Shown here one piece after another: positions 42,656-53,688 of a stretch of 64,000 bases of DNA (position 1 is the stretch's first letter; each line of letters starts with the position of its first letter). The position numbers were made by a program, and so were the translations under genes. This DNA is from Janthinobacterium sp. 17J80-10. Lineage in GTDB: Bacteria; Pseudomonadota; Gammaproteobacteria; Burkholderiales; Burkholderiaceae_D. The stretch covers positions 1,240,001 to 1,304,000 of the forward strand of contig NZ_CP035311.1 in the NCBI RefSeq assembly GCF_004114795.1, given 5' to 3'. Below the pieces are notes generated by a model. It ran no database searches. It was given only the letters and a program-made list of their open reading frames with translations, and had not been told where the DNA came from.

Positions 42656-43132
42656 ATGAAAATCGACAAGGACACGGCGGTCACCCTGCGTTTGACCATC
42701 GCCGAAAGTAACGGCAAGCTCCTCCAGAGCGGCAAGACCCCGATGGCCTACCTGCACGGCGGTTATGACAATCTGTTCCCCAAACTGGAAGAAGCCCTGC
42801 AAGGCCAGGAAGCCGGCTTCAAAGCCACGCTGGATCTGGCGCCGGAAGACGCGTTTGGCGTGCGCGACGAAAGCCTGCTGCGCACGATTTCCAAGAAGGA
42901 TTTTCCGCCGGGCGTCAAGGTGGGTGGCGAGCTGGAAGGCTATAACGATGCGGGGGAAGCGCAGATTTTCACCGTCCTCAAGATCAAGGGCGACCAGGTC
43001 ATGCTGGATGGCAATCACCCGCTGGCGGACAAAGCCTTGCGCGTGGGCGTGGAAGTGATCAGCGTGCGTGCCGCTACCGCAGAAGAAATCACCCACCGCC
43101 ATGTGCATGGCGAGCATGGGCATCACCACTAA
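42656..43132 (+). CDS. FKBP-type peptidyl-prolyl isomerase, SlyD-like
   Basis: 158 residues. The split FKBP domain with IF insert is recognisable: DKDTAVTLRLTIAESNGKLLQSGKTPMAYLHGGYDNLFPKLEEALQGQEAGFKATLDLAPEDAFGVRDESLL (first FKBP part and start of the IF domain), then HPLADKALRVGVEVISVRAATAEEITH. The C-terminus is His-rich (HRHVHGEHGHHH), the metal-binding tail of SlyD proteins, here shorter than in E. coli. It catalyses proline isomerisation and binds nickel. The start at 42656 gives the standard family N-terminus; the upstream frame extension is unrelated. Confidence 0.88.
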   Translation: MKIDKDTAVTLRLTIAESNGKLLQSGKTPMAYLHGGYDNLFPKLEEALQGQEAGFKATLDLAPEDAFGVRDESLLRTISKKDFPPGVKVGGELEGYNDAGEAQIFTVLKIKGDQVMLDGNHPLADKALRVGVEVISVRAATAEEITHRHVHGEHGHHH

Positions 43133-43260
43133 AGCGCCGCGGGCCAGGGACCGGTCATGGTTTTGTACCCCTGCATAACTGCACGGATGACTGTCATGAC
43201 TGTTCCTGGTTGCATGACGCCGATATATTGCTATTAATCATTGTCATTTTGCTATCGGCA

Positions 43261-43289
43261 TTCTCAAGCCGAAACAACTCTTATATAAT
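43261..43289 (+). promoter_or_regulatory. Putative sigma-70 promoter of the gcv operon
   Basis: A perfect TATAAT -10 hexamer at 43284-43289, with TTCTCA at 43261-43266 as a partial -35 (4 of 6 consensus) and a 17-base spacer. Transcription would begin near 43296, just ahead of the first glycine aptamer. Confidence 0.6.
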
Positions 43290-43299
43290 CACCGGACTT

Positions 43300-43493
43300 G
43301 ATCGGGAGAGCGCAGCAAGCCGCTGCCGCCGAAGGGGCTAATACCCAACAAACTCTCAGGCAAAAGGACCGGTCAAGCGGGGAGCATATTCCCCAAACTC
43401 TGGAGAGCGATAGCGGCGGACAGTTGCCGAACTATCCACCGAAGGTGCGCACGGAGGGTGTTCTACTCCGTAATCTCTCAGGTATCAGGACAG
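43300..43493 (+). promoter_or_regulatory. Tandem glycine riboswitch
   Basis: Two glycine aptamers in series lie upstream of gcvT. Aptamer 1 (about 43300-43375) has GGGAGAGC, GCCGAAGGGGC and AACTCTCAGGCAAAAGGACCG. Aptamer 2 (about 43397-43493) has TGGAGAGCG, CACCGAAGGTGC and AATCTCTCAGGTATCAGGAC. These are the conserved glycine-riboswitch cores; the tandem form activates the glycine cleavage operon when glycine is abundant. About 85 bases separate aptamer 2 from the gcvT ATG, where the expression platform must lie; no obvious intrinsic terminator was seen there, so control may be at translation. Confidence 0.95.
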
Positions 43494-43579
43494 GGTGGGC
43501 TGCGATTTCATCGCGTGTAATGGACTTGTGTTCATTATTCGTATTTTGTCGTCCCCATTATCCTGGTATCGAGACTCTC

Positions 43580-44710
43580 ATGACGCAAGCGGCAACCACT
43601 CCGAAAGCAACTCCCCTCAACGCGGTGCATCGCGCAGCCGGCGCCAAAATGGTCGATTTCGGCGGTTGGGACATGCCCGTCAATTACGGCTCGCAGATCG
43701 AAGAACACCACGCCGTGCGCAGCGACTGCGGCATGTTCGACGTCTCGCACATGTGCATCGTCGACCTCAAAGGCGATAACGTACGCGGCTTCCTGCGCGG
43801 ACTGGTGGCCAACAACGTCGACAAATTGCAAAACCCCGGCAAGGCGCTTTACTCCTGCATGCTGACGCCGGAAGGCGTCGTGGTCGACGACCTGATCATT
43901 TACTACTTCAACGAAAACTGGTTCCGCCTCGTGGTCAACGCCGGCACGGCGGAAAAAGATGTCGCCTGGATGAATGCGCACAACGCCGCAACCAATGCCG
44001 GCGTCACCATCACCCAGCGCCGCGACGGCGACAATGCCTACGCGATGATTGCCGTGCAAGGCCCGAACGCCCGCGCCAAGGCCTGGGAAGTCCTGCCGGA
44101 GACCAAGGCCGCCAGCGCCGAAATCAAACCGTTCAATGTTGTCATTGTCCCGGACACCGCATTCGGCGAAGTGATGGTGGCACGCACCGGCTATACCGGC
44201 GAAGACGGCTTCGAGATTGCCGTCGCGGCTGACAAGGTCAGCGCGTTATGGAATGCCCTGGCCGCAGCCGGCGTCAAGCCAGCCGGGCTGGGTGCACGCG
44301 ACACCTTGCGCCTGGAAGCCGGCATGAACCTGTACGGCCAGGACATGGATGACACCGTCAGCCCGCTCAACGCCGGCCTGGCCTGGACCGTGGATCTCGC
44401 CAGCGAGCGCGATTTCGTCGGCAAGTCTGCCTTGCTGCAGCAAGGCCAGAGCGCGCAATTCCTCGGCTTGATCCTGCGTGAAAAGGGCGGCATCCTGCGC
44501 TCGCACCAGAAAGTCATCACCGCGCAAGGCGAAGGCGAAATCACCAGCGGCACCTTCAGCCCGACCATGCAGCAAGCCATTGCCCTGGCGCGCTTGCCAA
44601 TGGGCGTCCAGGTTGGCGACAGCGTGCACGTCGTCATCCGCGACAAGCAGCTGGCTGCCACCGTAGTGAAATTGCCCTTTGTGCGCAACGGTAAAGTACT
44701 CGCCTCCTGA
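43580..44710 (+). CDS. gcvT: Glycine cleavage system T protein (aminomethyltransferase)
   Basis: 376 residues, standard length. The T protein transfers the aminomethyl carbon from lipoylated H protein to tetrahydrofolate, releasing ammonia. Family motifs: [62 protein letters not shown] (folate site) and [25 protein letters not shown]. It is first in the gcvT-gcvH-gcvP operon behind the tandem glycine riboswitch. The ATG at 43580 begins the conserved domain; the open frame further upstream passes through the riboswitch and is not coding. Confidence 0.97.
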   Translation: MTQAATTPKATPLNAVHRAAGAKMVDFGGWDMPVNYGSQIEEHHAVRSDCGMFDVSHMCIVDLKGDNVRGFLRGLVANNVDKLQNPGKALYSCMLTPEGVVVDDLIIYYFNENWFRLVVNAGTAEKDVAWMNAHNAATNAGVTITQRRDGDNAYAMIAVQGPNARAKAWEVLPETKAASAEIKPFNVVIVPDTAFGEVMVARTGYTGEDGFEIAVAADKVSALWNALAAAGVKPAGLGARDTLRLEAGMNLYGQDMDDTVSPLNAGLAWTVDLASERDFVGKSALLQQGQSAQFLGLILREKGGILRSHQKVITAQGEGEITSGTFSPTMQQAIALARLPMGVQVGDSVHVVIRDKQLAATVVKLPFVRNGKVLAS

Positions 44711-44781
44711 ATCAGCACCGATCAGTCGCCGCAACCTTTCATTCACACCCTATTTACACTTTTAACACTTTGGAGCCAACC

Positions 44782-45159
44782 ATGAACGTCCCAGCCGAAC
44801 TGAAATACACCGCTTCCCACGAGTGGGTGCGCACCGAAGCCGACGGCACCCTGGCTGTCGGCATCACGGAATTTGCCCAGGATGCATTGGGCGATATCGT
44901 CTATGTGGAATTGCCAAAAATCGGCCAGGCGCTGACCGCCGGCAAAGACTGCGCCGTGATCGAATCGGTGAAAGCCGCCGGTGACATCTACGCACCCGTC
45001 AGCGGTGAAGTCGTTGCCATCAACGAATCCCTGGCCGACGCCCCCGAGTCGATCAACGCCGACGCTTACGGCGCATGGCTGTTCAAGATCAAGCCCACCA
45101 ATGCAGCAGACGCCGATGCGCTGCTGAGCGCAGAAGACTACGCCAAGAATATCGGCTGA
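44782..45159 (+). CDS. gcvH: Glycine cleavage system H protein
   Basis: 125 residues, standard. The H protein carries the lipoyl arm that shuttles the aminomethyl group between P, T and L proteins. Motifs: [39 protein letters not shown] and [25 protein letters not shown], with the lipoylated Lys in ESVKA. GGAG precedes the ATG at 44782. It lies 71 bases after gcvT and 38 before gcvP, in one operon. Confidence 0.97.
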   Translation: MNVPAELKYTASHEWVRTEADGTLAVGITEFAQDALGDIVYVELPKIGQALTAGKDCAVIESVKAAGDIYAPVSGEVVAINESLADAPESINADAYGAWLFKIKPTNAADADALLSAEDYAKNIG

Positions 45160-45197
45160 TCTCGCTGCAAGCAATTTACTTTCCGGTTCCAGATATC

Positions 45198-48077
45198 ATG
45201 ACAAACGCCAGCCTTACCCAACTCGAAGCGCACGACGCCTTCATCGCCCGCCATATCGGCCCTTCCGAAGCGGAACAAGCCGCCATGCTGGCGGTGCTCG
45301 GTTACCCGAACCGCACCGCATTGATCGACGCCATCGTGCCGGACAACATCCGCCGCCGCGACGTGCTGCCGCTCGGCGAGTTCACCAAGGCGCAATCGGA
45401 ACCGGAAGCGCTGGCGCAGCTGAAAGCACTGGCCGGCAAGAACAAGGTCCTCAAATCGCTGATCGGCCAGGGGTATTACAACACCCATACCCCCGGCGTC
45501 ATCCTGCGCAACGTGTTCGAGAACCCGGCCTGGTATACCGCCTACACGCCTTACCAGCCGGAGATTTCGCAAGGCCGCCTGGAAGCGATGCTGAATTTCC
45601 AGCAGATGATCACGGACCTGACCGGCATGGACATCGCCAATGCGTCGATGCTCGATGAAGGCACGGCCGCTGCCGAAGCCATGACGCTGATCCAGCGCGT
45701 GGGCAAATCCACTTCCAGCGTGTTCTATGTCGCAGCAGACGTCTTGCCGCAAACGCGCGAAGTCATCGAGACCCGCGCCAAGCCGCTGGGCGTCGAGGTG
45801 CGCACCTGCGACGGCAAGGCGGAACTGGAGGGCGAATGTTTCGGCGTGCTGCTGCAATACCCGGGCGTCAACGGCGACATCCGCGATTACCGCGAATATG
45901 CCAGCGCCATGCATGCCAAAGGCACGATGGTCATCGTCGCCGCCGACCTGCTGGCGCTGACCCTGATCACGCCGCCGGGCGAGTGGGGCGCAGACGTCGT
46001 CGTCGGCAACAGCCAGCGTTTCGGCGTGCCGCTCGGATTCGGCGGCCCGCACGCCGGTTACATGTCCACGCGCGATGCCTTCAAGCGCAACATGCCTGGC
46101 CGCCTGGTCGGTGTCACCATCGATGCGCAAGGCAACCAGGCCTACCGTTTGGCCCTGCAGACCCGCGAACAGCATATCCGCCGTGAAAAAGCCACGTCGA
46201 ACATCTGCACCGCGCAAGTCTTGCTGGCCGTGATCGCCTCGATGTACGCGGTCTACCACGGACCGGAAGGCTTGCGCCGGATCGCACAACGCGTGCACCG
46301 CTTCACCGGCATCCTCGCCGCCGGCCTGACGCACCTGGGCTACAAGCTTGCCAACACGACCTATTTCGACACACTCACCATCAATGTGAGCGATGCGGCT
46401 GCCTTGCACACCGCAGCAGAAGCCGCCGGCATCAACCTGCGCCAGATCAGCGCCACGCAAGTCGGCATCTCGCTCGATGAGACCATCACCCGTGAAGACA
46501 TCGCCACCCTGTGGACCATCTTCGCGCAAGGCAAGGCGACTCCCGACTTTGCCGCCATCGACGCCGGTGTCGACGACGCCCTGCCCAAGGCACTGGCCCG
46601 CACCAGCGCCTACCTGACCCACCCGACCTTCAGCCGCTACCACGCAGAACACGAAATGCTGCGTTACCTGCGCAGCCTGGCGGACAAGGACCTGGCGCTC
46701 GACCGCACCATGATCCCGCTCGGCTCCTGCACCATGAAGCTCAACGCCACCAGCGAAATGATCCCGGTGACCTGGCCCGAGTTTTCCAACATCCATCCTT
46801 TCGCGCCGGCAGACCAGACCGTCGGCTACCGCGAAATGATCGACCAGCTCGAAGCGATGATGTGCGCCGCCACCGGCTACGCCGCCGTGTCGCTGCAGCC
46901 GAACGCCGGCTCGCAAGGCGAATACGCCGGCTTGCTGGTGATCCAGGCTTACCACGCATCGCGTGGCGAAGCGCACCGCAACATCTGCCTGATCCCGTCA
47001 TCGGCGCACGGCACCAACCCGGCCTCGGCCAGCATGGTCGGCATGGAAGTCGTCGTGGTCGCCTGCGACGAGCGCGGCAACGTCGACCTGGCGGATCTCA
47101 AAGCCAAGGCAGAGAAGCACAGCGCCAACCTCGCCGCCGTGATGGTCACCTACCCATCCACCCACGGCGTGTTTGAAGAAGGCATCCAGTCCCTGTGCGA
47201 GATCGTCCATGCCCATGGCGGCCAGGTCTATGTCGACGGCGCCAACCTGAATGCCATGGTCGGCGTCGCCGCGCCCGGCAAGTTCGGCGGCGACGTCAGC
47301 CACCTGAACCTGCACAAGACCTTCTGCATTCCGCACGGCGGCGGCGGTCCGGGCGTGGGCCCGGTCGCGGTGGGCGCGCATCTCGCCCAGTTCCTGCCCA
47401 ACCAGAAATCCACCGGCTACACGCGCAGCGAGCAAGGCATCGGCGCGGTCAGCGCCGCGCCATTCGGTTCGGCCAGCATCCTGCCGATCTCGTGGATGTA
47501 TGTCGCGATGATGGGCGCGGAAGGCCTGAAGGCGGCAACCGAGACCGCCATCCTGGCCGCCAACTACATCGCCCGTCGCCTGGCGCCGCACTATCCGGTG
47601 CTGTACTCCGGCCACGACGGCCTGGTGGCGCATGAATGCATCCTGGACCTGCGCCCGATCACCGACGCCACCGGCATCAGCAACGAAGACGTCGCCAAGC
47701 GCCTGATCGACTTCGGCTTCCATGCCCCGACCATGAGCTTCCCGGTCCCGGGCACGCTGATGATCGAGCCGACCGAAAGCGAATCGCAAGCCGAACTGGA
47801 CCGCTTCATCGACGCCATGATCGCCATCCGCATGGAAATCGCCAAGGTTGCCTCGGGCGAATTCGACGCCAGGGACAATCCCTTGAAGAACGCGCCGCAC
47901 ACGGTGCAAGTCATGGTGGCGGACAAGTGGGAGCATGCGTACAGCCGTGAAGTGGCAGCGTATCCGGTGGCTTCCCTGCGCCAGCAAAAGTACTGGTCGC
48001 CGGTGGGCCGTGCCGACAATGTGTACGGCGACCGCAACCTGTTCTGTTCGTGCGTGCCGATGTCGGATTACGAATGA
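45198..48077 (+). CDS. gcvP: Glycine cleavage system P protein (glycine decarboxylase)
   Basis: 959 residues, the fused alpha-beta P protein. It is PLP-dependent and decarboxylates glycine, loading the remaining aminomethyl group onto H protein. Motifs: [22 protein letters not shown] at the N-terminus, [60 protein letters not shown], and the PLP lysine in [19 protein letters not shown]. The start at 45198 gives the usual MTN...[13 protein letters not shown] opening; the frame upstream overlaps gcvH. A strong terminator follows at 48107. Confidence 0.97.
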   Translation: MTNASLTQLEAHDAFIARHIGPSEAEQAAMLAVLGYPNRTALIDAIVPDNIRRRDVLPLGEFTKAQSEPEALAQLKALAGKNKVLKSLIGQGYYNTHTPGVILRNVFENPAWYTAYTPYQPEISQGRLEAMLNFQQMITDLTGMDIANASMLDEGTAAAEAMTLIQRVGKSTSSVFYVAADVLPQTREVIETRAKPLGVEVRTCDGKAELEGECFGVLLQYPGVNGDIRDYREYASAMHAKGTMVIVAADLLALTLITPPGEWGADVVVGNSQRFGVPLGFGGPHAGYMSTRDAFKRNMPGRLVGVTIDAQGNQAYRLALQTREQHIRREKATSNICTAQVLLAVIASMYAVYHGPEGLRRIAQRVHRFTGILAAGLTHLGYKLANTTYFDTLTINVSDAAALHTAAEAAGINLRQISATQVGISLDETITREDIATLWTIFAQGKATPDFAAIDAGVDDALPKALARTSAYLTHPTFSRYHAEHEMLRYLRSLADKDLALDRTMIPLGSCTMKLNATSEMIPVTWPEFSNIHPFAPADQTVGYREMIDQLEAMMCAATGYAAVSLQPNAGSQGEYAGLLVIQAYHASRGEAHRNICLIPSSAHGTNPASASMVGMEVVVVACDERGNVDLADLKAKAEKHSANLAAVMVTYPSTHGVFEEGIQSLCEIVHAHGGQVYVDGANLNAMVGVAAPGKFGGDVSHLNLHKTFCIPHGGGGPGVGPVAVGAHLAQFLPNQKSTGYTRSEQGIGAVSAAPFGSASILPISWMYVAMMGAEGLKAATETAILAANYIARRLAPHYPVLYSGHDGLVAHECILDLRPITDATGISNEDVAKRLIDFGFHAPTMSFPVPGTLMIEPTESESQAELDRFIDAMIAIRMEIAKVASGEFDARDNPLKNAPHTVQVMVADKWEHAYSREVAAYPVASLRQQKYWSPVGRADNVYGDRNLFCSCVPMSDYE

Positions 48078-48106
48078 GCGGTTACAGATAATCTGCCTGA
48101 AACGAT

Positions 48107-48145
48107 AAAAAGCGGGTAGTGCGCAGGCACTGCCCGCTTTTTCTT
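48107..48145 (+). terminator. Rho-independent terminator after gcvP
   Basis: 16-bp stem AAAAAGCGGGTAGTGC (48107-48122) pairing with GCACTGCCCGCTTTTT (48127-48142) with a single G-T wobble and a 4-base loop, followed by TCTTT. It ends the gcv operon 30 bases after gcvP. The stem is nearly identical to the terminator at 49354. Confidence 0.95.
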
Positions 48146-48203
48146 TGAATGGTAGACTTGACAGGCTTTTTTCTTCAGAACAAAACAACACAGGAGATGC
48201 TTC

Positions 48204-49331
48204 ATGTCCAACCCGCTATCCAGGGTCGATCCGGAAGGATTGCTGGAATATTCCGTCGTCTACACCGACCGCGCGCTCAACCACATGTCCAAGCGCTTTC
48301 AAGGCGTGATGCAGGACATCTCCGGCATTCTGAAAGAGGTTTACCGCGCGCACTCGACCATCCTCGTGCCCGGCAGCGGCAGTTTCGGCATGGAAGCGGT
48401 CGCGCGGCAGTTTGCCTCCGGAAAAAAGACGCTGGTGATCCGCAACGGCTGGTTCAGCTACCGCTGGACGCAGATCTTCGACATGGGCGGCATCCCGTCT
48501 GCCTCCACGGTCTTGAAGGCGCGTCGCCTCGACGACAGCAAGCATGCCGCATGGATCCCTGCGCCCGTGGACGAAGTGGTCGCCGCCATCCGCGACACCA
48601 GGCCCGACGTCGTGTTTGCGCCGCACGTGGAAACCGCCTCCGGCATCCTGCTGCCGGATGACTACCTGCGCGCGGTGGCGGACGCGGTGCATGAGGTCGG
48701 CGGACTGATGGTGCTCGATTGCGTGGCGTCCGGCGCGATATGGGTCGACATGCAAGCCACCGGCATCGACGTGCTGATCAGCGCGCCGCAAAAAGGCTGG
48801 AGCGGATCGCCTTGCTGCGCCATGGTCATGCTGAGCGAGCGCGCACGCAGCGCGATCGACGCCACCACCAGCACCAGCTTTGCCGCCGACCTGAAGAAAT
48901 GGCTGCAGGTTATGGAAACCTACGAAAAAGGCGCGCACGTCTACCACACCACGATGCCGACCGATGCGCTGGTCGTGCTGCGCGACGTGATGCAGGAGAC
49001 GCGCGCGTTCGGCTTCGACAAGGCACGCGCCAGGCAAGTCGAACTGGGCCAGCGCGTGCGTGCCCTGCTGGAAAGCCGCGGCTTCGCCAGCGTCGCGGCA
49101 GAGGGTTACAAGGCGCCTGGCGTCGTAGTCAGCTACACCGATGATCCCGGCATCCAGTCCGGCAAGAAATTCATCGAGCAGGGTCTGCAAACCGCCGGCG
49201 GCGTGCCGCTGCAATGCGATGAACCGGCCGACTTCATGACCTTCCGCGTCGGCTTGTTCGGGCTGGAGAAACTGCAGAACGTGGAGCGCACCGTCGCGCA
49301 TCTGGAAGCAGCGCTGAACCGGATGGCGTGA
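48204..49331 (+). CDS. Class V aminotransferase, alanine/serine-glyoxylate aminotransferase-like
   Basis: 375 residues of the PLP-dependent class V fold. Motifs: ILVPGSGSFGMEAVARQF (PLP phosphate region), VFAPHVETASGILLPDDYLRAVADAVHEVGGLMVLDCVASGAIWVDMQATGIDVLISAPQKGWSG with the PLP lysine in PQKGW, and the C-terminal FRVGLFGLEKLQN. The family uses glyoxylate or pyruvate as acceptor, producing glycine or alanine. Its position between gcvTHP and malate synthase G supports a glyoxylate-to-glycine role, although exact substrates are inferred. It has its own terminator on both sides, so it is transcribed separately from gcv. Confidence 0.85.
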   Translation: MSNPLSRVDPEGLLEYSVVYTDRALNHMSKRFQGVMQDISGILKEVYRAHSTILVPGSGSFGMEAVARQFASGKKTLVIRNGWFSYRWTQIFDMGGIPSASTVLKARRLDDSKHAAWIPAPVDEVVAAIRDTRPDVVFAPHVETASGILLPDDYLRAVADAVHEVGGLMVLDCVASGAIWVDMQATGIDVLISAPQKGWSGSPCCAMVMLSERARSAIDATTSTSFAADLKKWLQVMETYEKGAHVYHTTMPTDALVVLRDVMQETRAFGFDKARARQVELGQRVRALLESRGFASVAAEGYKAPGVVVSYTDDPGIQSGKKFIEQGLQTAGGVPLQCDEPADFMTFRVGLFGLEKLQNVERTVAHLEAALNRMA

Positions 49332-49353
49332 GAAGGGGTGGTTTGAGGCGATA

Positions 49354-49392
49354 AAAAAAGCGGGTAGTGCATGAGCACTACCCGCTTTTCAT
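49354..49392. terminator. Bidirectional terminator between the aminotransferase gene and glcB
   Basis: Perfect 15-bp stem AAAAGCGGGTAGTGC / GCACTACCCGCTTTT around an ATGA loop, flanked by A and T tracts on the two sides, so it can stop transcription from both convergent genes. It shares its stem with the gcvP terminator 1.25 kb away. Confidence 0.95.
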
Positions 49393-49410
49393 TTGGCGAT
49401 GCGCCGGGCT

Positions 49411-51642
49411 TTAGCCTTGAGCCTTCACCTTCAGGCGCCAGGCATGCAGCAACGGCTCGGTGTAGCCGCTAGGCTGCTCCAGGCCCTTGAACACCAGGTC
49501 GCATGCTGCCTTGTAGGCCATGCTGGTGCCAAAGTTGCCGGCCATGTTCTGGTACAGCGTGTCGCCGGCGTTTTGCTTGTCGACGACGGCGGCCATGCGC
49601 TCGAAGGTTTCCGTGACTTGCGCCTCGGTGACGACCTTGTGCAGCAACCAGTTAGCCATGTGCTGGCTGCTGATGCGCAGCGTGGCGCGGTCTTCCATCA
49701 GGCCGACGTTGTGGATGTCGGGCACCTTGGAGCAGCCCACGCCCTGGTCGACCCAGCGCACGACATACCCGAGGATGCCTTGGGCATTGTTGTCCAGCTC
49801 TTGCTGCTTTTCGGCATCGGACCAGTCCGGGGTGGCGGTAACCGGCACTTGCAGCAGGTTGTTGAGAATGCCGTCGCGCTCTTTCTCGTAATTGGTCTTT
49901 TCCAGATCCTTTTGCACGTCGGAGACCAGCACCTGGTGGTAGTGCAGGGCGTGCAGCGTGGCGCCGGTGGGGCTGGGCACCCAGGCGGTGTTGGCGCCGG
50001 CCTTGGGGTGAACGATCTTTTGTTCCAGCATGCCCTTCATCAGGTCAGGCATGGCCCACATGCCCTTGCCGATCTGCGCCTTGCCGCGCAGACCGCAGGA
50101 CAGGCCCACCAGCACGTTGTTCTTCTCGTAGGCTGCAATCCAGGCGCTGGTCTTCATGTCGCCCTTGCGGATCATCGGGCCGGCGTGCATGGCTGTGTGC
50201 ATCTCGTCGCCGGTGCGGTCCAGGAAGCCGGTGTTGATGAAGGCCACGCGGCTGGCAGCGGCGGCGATACAGGCTTTCAGGTTGACGCTGGTGCGGCGCT
50301 CTTCATCCATGATGCCCAGCTTGACAGTGCTGTCTGGCAGGCCCAGGACTTTTTCCACGCGGGTAAACAGTTCGGCGGCGAAGGCCACTTCCGCAGGGCC
50401 GTGCATCTTCGGCTTGACGATGTAGACCGAGCCCTTGCGGGAATTGCGGATGGCATCCTTCTTGGTGCGGGCAAGGTCGTGCAGGGCGATGGTCGTGGTG
50501 ACCACGGCATCCATGATACCTTCCGGGATTTCCTGCAAATTGCCTGCCTCGTCCTTGTACAGGATCGCGGGGTTGGTCATCAGGTGGCCGACGTTACGCA
50601 CAAACATGAGCGAACGGCCATGCAGCGTGACCTTGCCCTTGCCGCTGGCAGCGGTGTACACGCGGTCGGCGTTCAGGCCGCGGGTAAATGTCTTGCCGCC
50701 TTTTTGCACTTCCTCGGTCAGGGTGCCTTGCAGGATGCCCAGCCAGTTGCCGTAGGCCAGGACCTTGTCTTCTGCATCGACCACGGCGACGGAGTCTTCC
50801 AGGTCCAGGATGGTGGACAGCGCGGCTTCGACCACCAGGTCGGCGACACCCGCAGCGTCGCTCTTGCCGATGGCGGTGGTGCGGTTGATGATGATGTCCA
50901 GGTGCAGGCCATTGTGCTGCAGCAGGATGCTGCTCGGGGCCTTGGCGTCGCCCTGGTAACCGATGAACTGGCTCTTGTCGGCCAGCTTGGAGGTGCCGCC
51001 TTCTTTCAGGGAAACCACCAGTTCGCCATCCTTGTTGATTTTGTAGCCGGTGGAGCCGACATGCGAACCCTTTTTCAGGGGCACGGTGCGGTCCAGCACA
51101 TGGCGCGCGTATTCAATGACCTTCTTGCCGCGCCTGGGGTTGTAGCCGCCCTTGGCGCCGGCTTTCTCGCAGCCTTTGTCTTCCGAAATCACATCGGTGC
51201 CATACAGCGCGTCGTACAAGCTGCCCCAGCGCGCGTTGGCGGCGTTCAGGGCGTAACGGGCATTGAGCACCGGCACCACCAGCTGCGGACCGGCCTGCAC
51301 GGCCAGTTCGGCGTCGACGTTTTTGGTGCTGATCTTGACCTTTTTCGGGCTCGGCACGAGGTAGCCGATCTTTTCCAGATGGGCGCGGTAGGCAGGCATG
51401 TCGGCGATGGGGCCGGGGTTGGCCTTGTGCCAGGCATCCATTTCCAGCTGCAGGCGGTCGCGCTCAGCCAGCAGGGCAATATTCTTCGGCGCCAGGTCGG
51501 CCACGATGGCGTCAAAGCCGCTCCAGAAATCGGCAGACGAAATGCCGGTGCCGGGCAGGACTTTGCTCTCGATGAACTGGTGCAAAACGGTGGCAACTTG
51601 CAGGCGATGCTCAGTGGTGCGGGGCGTAGAGGATGTGGACAT
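49411..51642 (-). CDS. glcB: Malate synthase G
   Basis: 743 residues, the monomeric G isoform, larger than the A form (about 530). It condenses glyoxylate with acetyl-CoA to malate. Recognisable parts are the N-terminal [54 protein letters not shown], the catalytic barrel motif [28 protein letters not shown] and the DRTGDEMHT segment. The start at 51642 ([25 protein letters not shown]) matches the family. Convergent with the aminotransferase across a shared terminator, it forms the anaplerotic exit for glyoxylate. Confidence 0.97.
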   Translation of the reverse strand: MSTSSTPRTTEHRLQVATVLHQFIESKVLPGTGISSADFWSGFDAIVADLAPKNIALLAERDRLQLEMDAWHKANPGPIADMPAYRAHLEKIGYLVPSPKKVKISTKNVDAELAVQAGPQLVVPVLNARYALNAANARWGSLYDALYGTDVISEDKGCEKAGAKGGYNPRRGKKVIEYARHVLDRTVPLKKGSHVGSTGYKINKDGELVVSLKEGGTSKLADKSQFIGYQGDAKAPSSILLQHNGLHLDIIINRTTAIGKSDAAGVADLVVEAALSTILDLEDSVAVVDAEDKVLAYGNWLGILQGTLTEEVQKGGKTFTRGLNADRVYTAASGKGKVTLHGRSLMFVRNVGHLMTNPAILYKDEAGNLQEIPEGIMDAVVTTTIALHDLARTKKDAIRNSRKGSVYIVKPKMHGPAEVAFAAELFTRVEKVLGLPDSTVKLGIMDEERRTSVNLKACIAAAASRVAFINTGFLDRTGDEMHTAMHAGPMIRKGDMKTSAWIAAYEKNNVLVGLSCGLRGKAQIGKGMWAMPDLMKGMLEQKIVHPKAGANTAWVPSPTGATLHALHYHQVLVSDVQKDLEKTNYEKERDGILNNLLQVPVTATPDWSDAEKQQELDNNAQGILGYVVRWVDQGVGCSKVPDIHNVGLMEDRATLRISSQHMANWLLHKVVTEAQVTETFERMAAVVDKQNAGDTLYQNMAGNFGTSMAYKAACDLVFKGLEQPSGYTEPLLHAWRLKVKAQG

Positions 51643-51935
51643 AAGTGGATTTTTTAAAAAACGAGGGAGATTTCGGGTAAGCCTATTTTATTGGATATTT
51701 TAATCGATGCTATGCGAGTAACTATCAATATATTTGTGACTAAAAGATAGGTAATGGCACATCGAGCCGTGCCTGATTCCGTACGCAGCTTAAATGATGC
51801 ACAGGATTGTTACATTGACTGTAGAAGAACGTTAAATGATTGTTATTTTTTAAGAATCCGCGTTTTACACTTCATAATCTGGCCCACTTAAAAAAACAAA
51901 TGCACAAAGGGGCGTATGGAAAACAGGGAAATTCC

Positions 51936-53621
51936 ATGGACGACATGAAAATCATGATGAGTGCCGACACCCGACTCAACCTGTTTCAGTCCCTCAGCGA
52001 TGCTTCGGATCTGAGTGCCGTACTCGACACCGTTGCCAAGGCAGCATTTAACTGGGGGGAGTTTGACGGTCTCCTCATCAATCTCGTCGACGAAGCGAAA
52101 GAAAATCTGGTTTGCCATTGGGTATCGCTCCCACCTGAATTCGAGAATTACCGGAATACCTTCTTTTATTATCACTTTCCGCTCGATGCAAAAGATCTGA
52201 ATGCCCAATGTTTTCAGTCAAACCGGGCAATCATTGCAGACCACAATGACGTCGAAAATTCGTCAGGGGCGACGCGCGCGCGCTTCATGCGATGGAAGAT
52301 GGGGGCCATCTGCATCGTGCCGCTGTGCGCAGAAGAAAGCGGCCAGCCATTTGGCACGATCATGGCCTTGCGCAAGAAGCATCCTATCCTGACGTCCGAC
52401 ACCCAGTTTTTGCAGGAGCTGATGACACTGGCGGGAAAGCGGATTCTTGCAGCCAAGCGCGAGCAGAAGCTTTTGCAAGACAAGATCGGGATTGAGAACG
52501 CTGCCCTGGAGCGCAATCAGTTTTTCGATTTCATCAACCAGATTAATACGCTCGATTCACGCGAAAAGATCTACCGGCTCATTTCGAAAGAATGCCTGCG
52601 GCGGTTTCCTGTCGAGCTGGTGTCGATCTGGCAAAAAGAAGAAGCCGGATATGTATGCAAAACGACGACTGCGATCGATCCGGACTACATGCGTATTGCC
52701 GAACGGCTGGAACACTTTTATTCAAAAACGGTCTTCGACGACATCGATTTTGAGTTGACGGTGAGCGAAGTGCTTGCACAGAATTATCCGATGTATATCG
52801 AGGATGTCTTTGCACTCAGGCATTTGCCGTTGACCGATAAGGTCAGGCGAATCGTTGAACTGGTTGAGACACCGCGCACTTTTATCCACATGCCCATATG
52901 GCATAAGGGTGAGCCGCTCCGGGTATTGACGCTGGTCAGCTGTAAAGAAATCTATCGCCCAACCGAGACCGAATTCCAGGTAATCCGGCAATTGTCGCAA
53001 TTCTTTGGCACGGTGCTCGTCAATTCGGGGCTTTACGAGACCGTCAAAAAACAGCGGGAGATGGTCGAGACGCTGAATACGCAACTGGCTTGCGAGTTGA
53101 ATGCCCAGGGAGCGCAGGCTCTCAAGGATGACGTCACGGGGCTTTACAACTACAACTACTTTTATGATGTTCTCATCCGACGGGTTAACGAGTTTCTGAG
53201 GGATCCCGGTGGAAAAGGGCTATCACTCGTTTTGATCAGCATCGACGGTTTCGATGCGCTTTCGAATAAAAAGGGAAGCTCATTTGCCAACACCGTAATG
53301 CAGGAGTTTGCGAAACTGCTGATGAAACGCGTGCGCAAGTCCGATATTGTCTGCAGGTTCGGCGGCGAGGAATTTGCCGTAATTCTGCCGGGATGCCGCA
53401 AAGAATACGCCATGCATTTTGCGCAGAGTATCCAGACAAAATTGAAGTACAGCGGGCTCCGGGTTGACAACGTGCGCCATGACGTTACAGTCAGTATCGG
53501 ATACTCATCCTGCGAAATGGGCGCCAAGCAAACGCAAATGCTGGAGCAAGCTGACCAGGCTTTGGCTGTTGCGAAACAATGCGGGGGCAATCGCATCGCC
53601 ACGGATAGCCAGATTGGGTAA
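51936..53621 (+). CDS. GAF-GGDEF diguanylate cyclase (cytoplasmic)
   Basis: 561 residues without membrane segments. Two GAF-like modules are likely: residues 1-180 (FQSLSDASDLSAVLDTVAKAAFNWGEFDGLLINLVDEAKENL) and 190-390 (QFFDFINQINTLDSREKIYRLISKECLRRFPVELVSIWQKEEAGYVC). A coiled-coil linker leads to the C-terminal GGDEF domain: DDVTGLYNYNYFYDVLIRRV, LVLISIDGFDALSNKKGSSFAN and VCRFGGEEFAVILPGC. The active motif is GGEEF, which is functional in the family. AGGGAA before the ATG at 51936 was used to choose the start; the frame extends 96 bases upstream to 51840. A soluble c-di-GMP sensor/producer. Confidence 0.85.
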   Translation: MDDMKIMMSADTRLNLFQSLSDASDLSAVLDTVAKAAFNWGEFDGLLINLVDEAKENLVCHWVSLPPEFENYRNTFFYYHFPLDAKDLNAQCFQSNRAIIADHNDVENSSGATRARFMRWKMGAICIVPLCAEESGQPFGTIMALRKKHPILTSDTQFLQELMTLAGKRILAAKREQKLLQDKIGIENAALERNQFFDFINQINTLDSREKIYRLISKECLRRFPVELVSIWQKEEAGYVCKTTTAIDPDYMRIAERLEHFYSKTVFDDIDFELTVSEVLAQNYPMYIEDVFALRHLPLTDKVRRIVELVETPRTFIHMPIWHKGEPLRVLTLVSCKEIYRPTETEFQVIRQLSQFFGTVLVNSGLYETVKKQREMVETLNTQLACELNAQGAQALKDDVTGLYNYNYFYDVLIRRVNEFLRDPGGKGLSLVLISIDGFDALSNKKGSSFANTVMQEFAKLLMKRVRKSDIVCRFGGEEFAVILPGCRKEYAMHFAQSIQTKLKYSGLRVDNVRHDVTVSIGYSSCEMGAKQTQMLEQADQALAVAKQCGGNRIATDSQIG

Positions 53622-53688
53622 TGCGTCCAGGTGCCCTGCATAAATACGCGCATTATGTAATCACTTTATAGGCCCTTGCTGAGAATGG

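Noticed and set aside
45138-46976. 612-codon open frame antisense to gcvP
   Set aside because: The sense strand encodes an unmistakable glycine decarboxylase; the antisense product is low-complexity and family-less.
49393-51657. 754-codon open frame antisense to malate synthase G
   Set aside because: It lies wholly opposite a textbook glcB gene, has no ribosome-binding site or recognisable family, and its His/Val/Gly-rich composition is that of the complement of a GC-rich gene.
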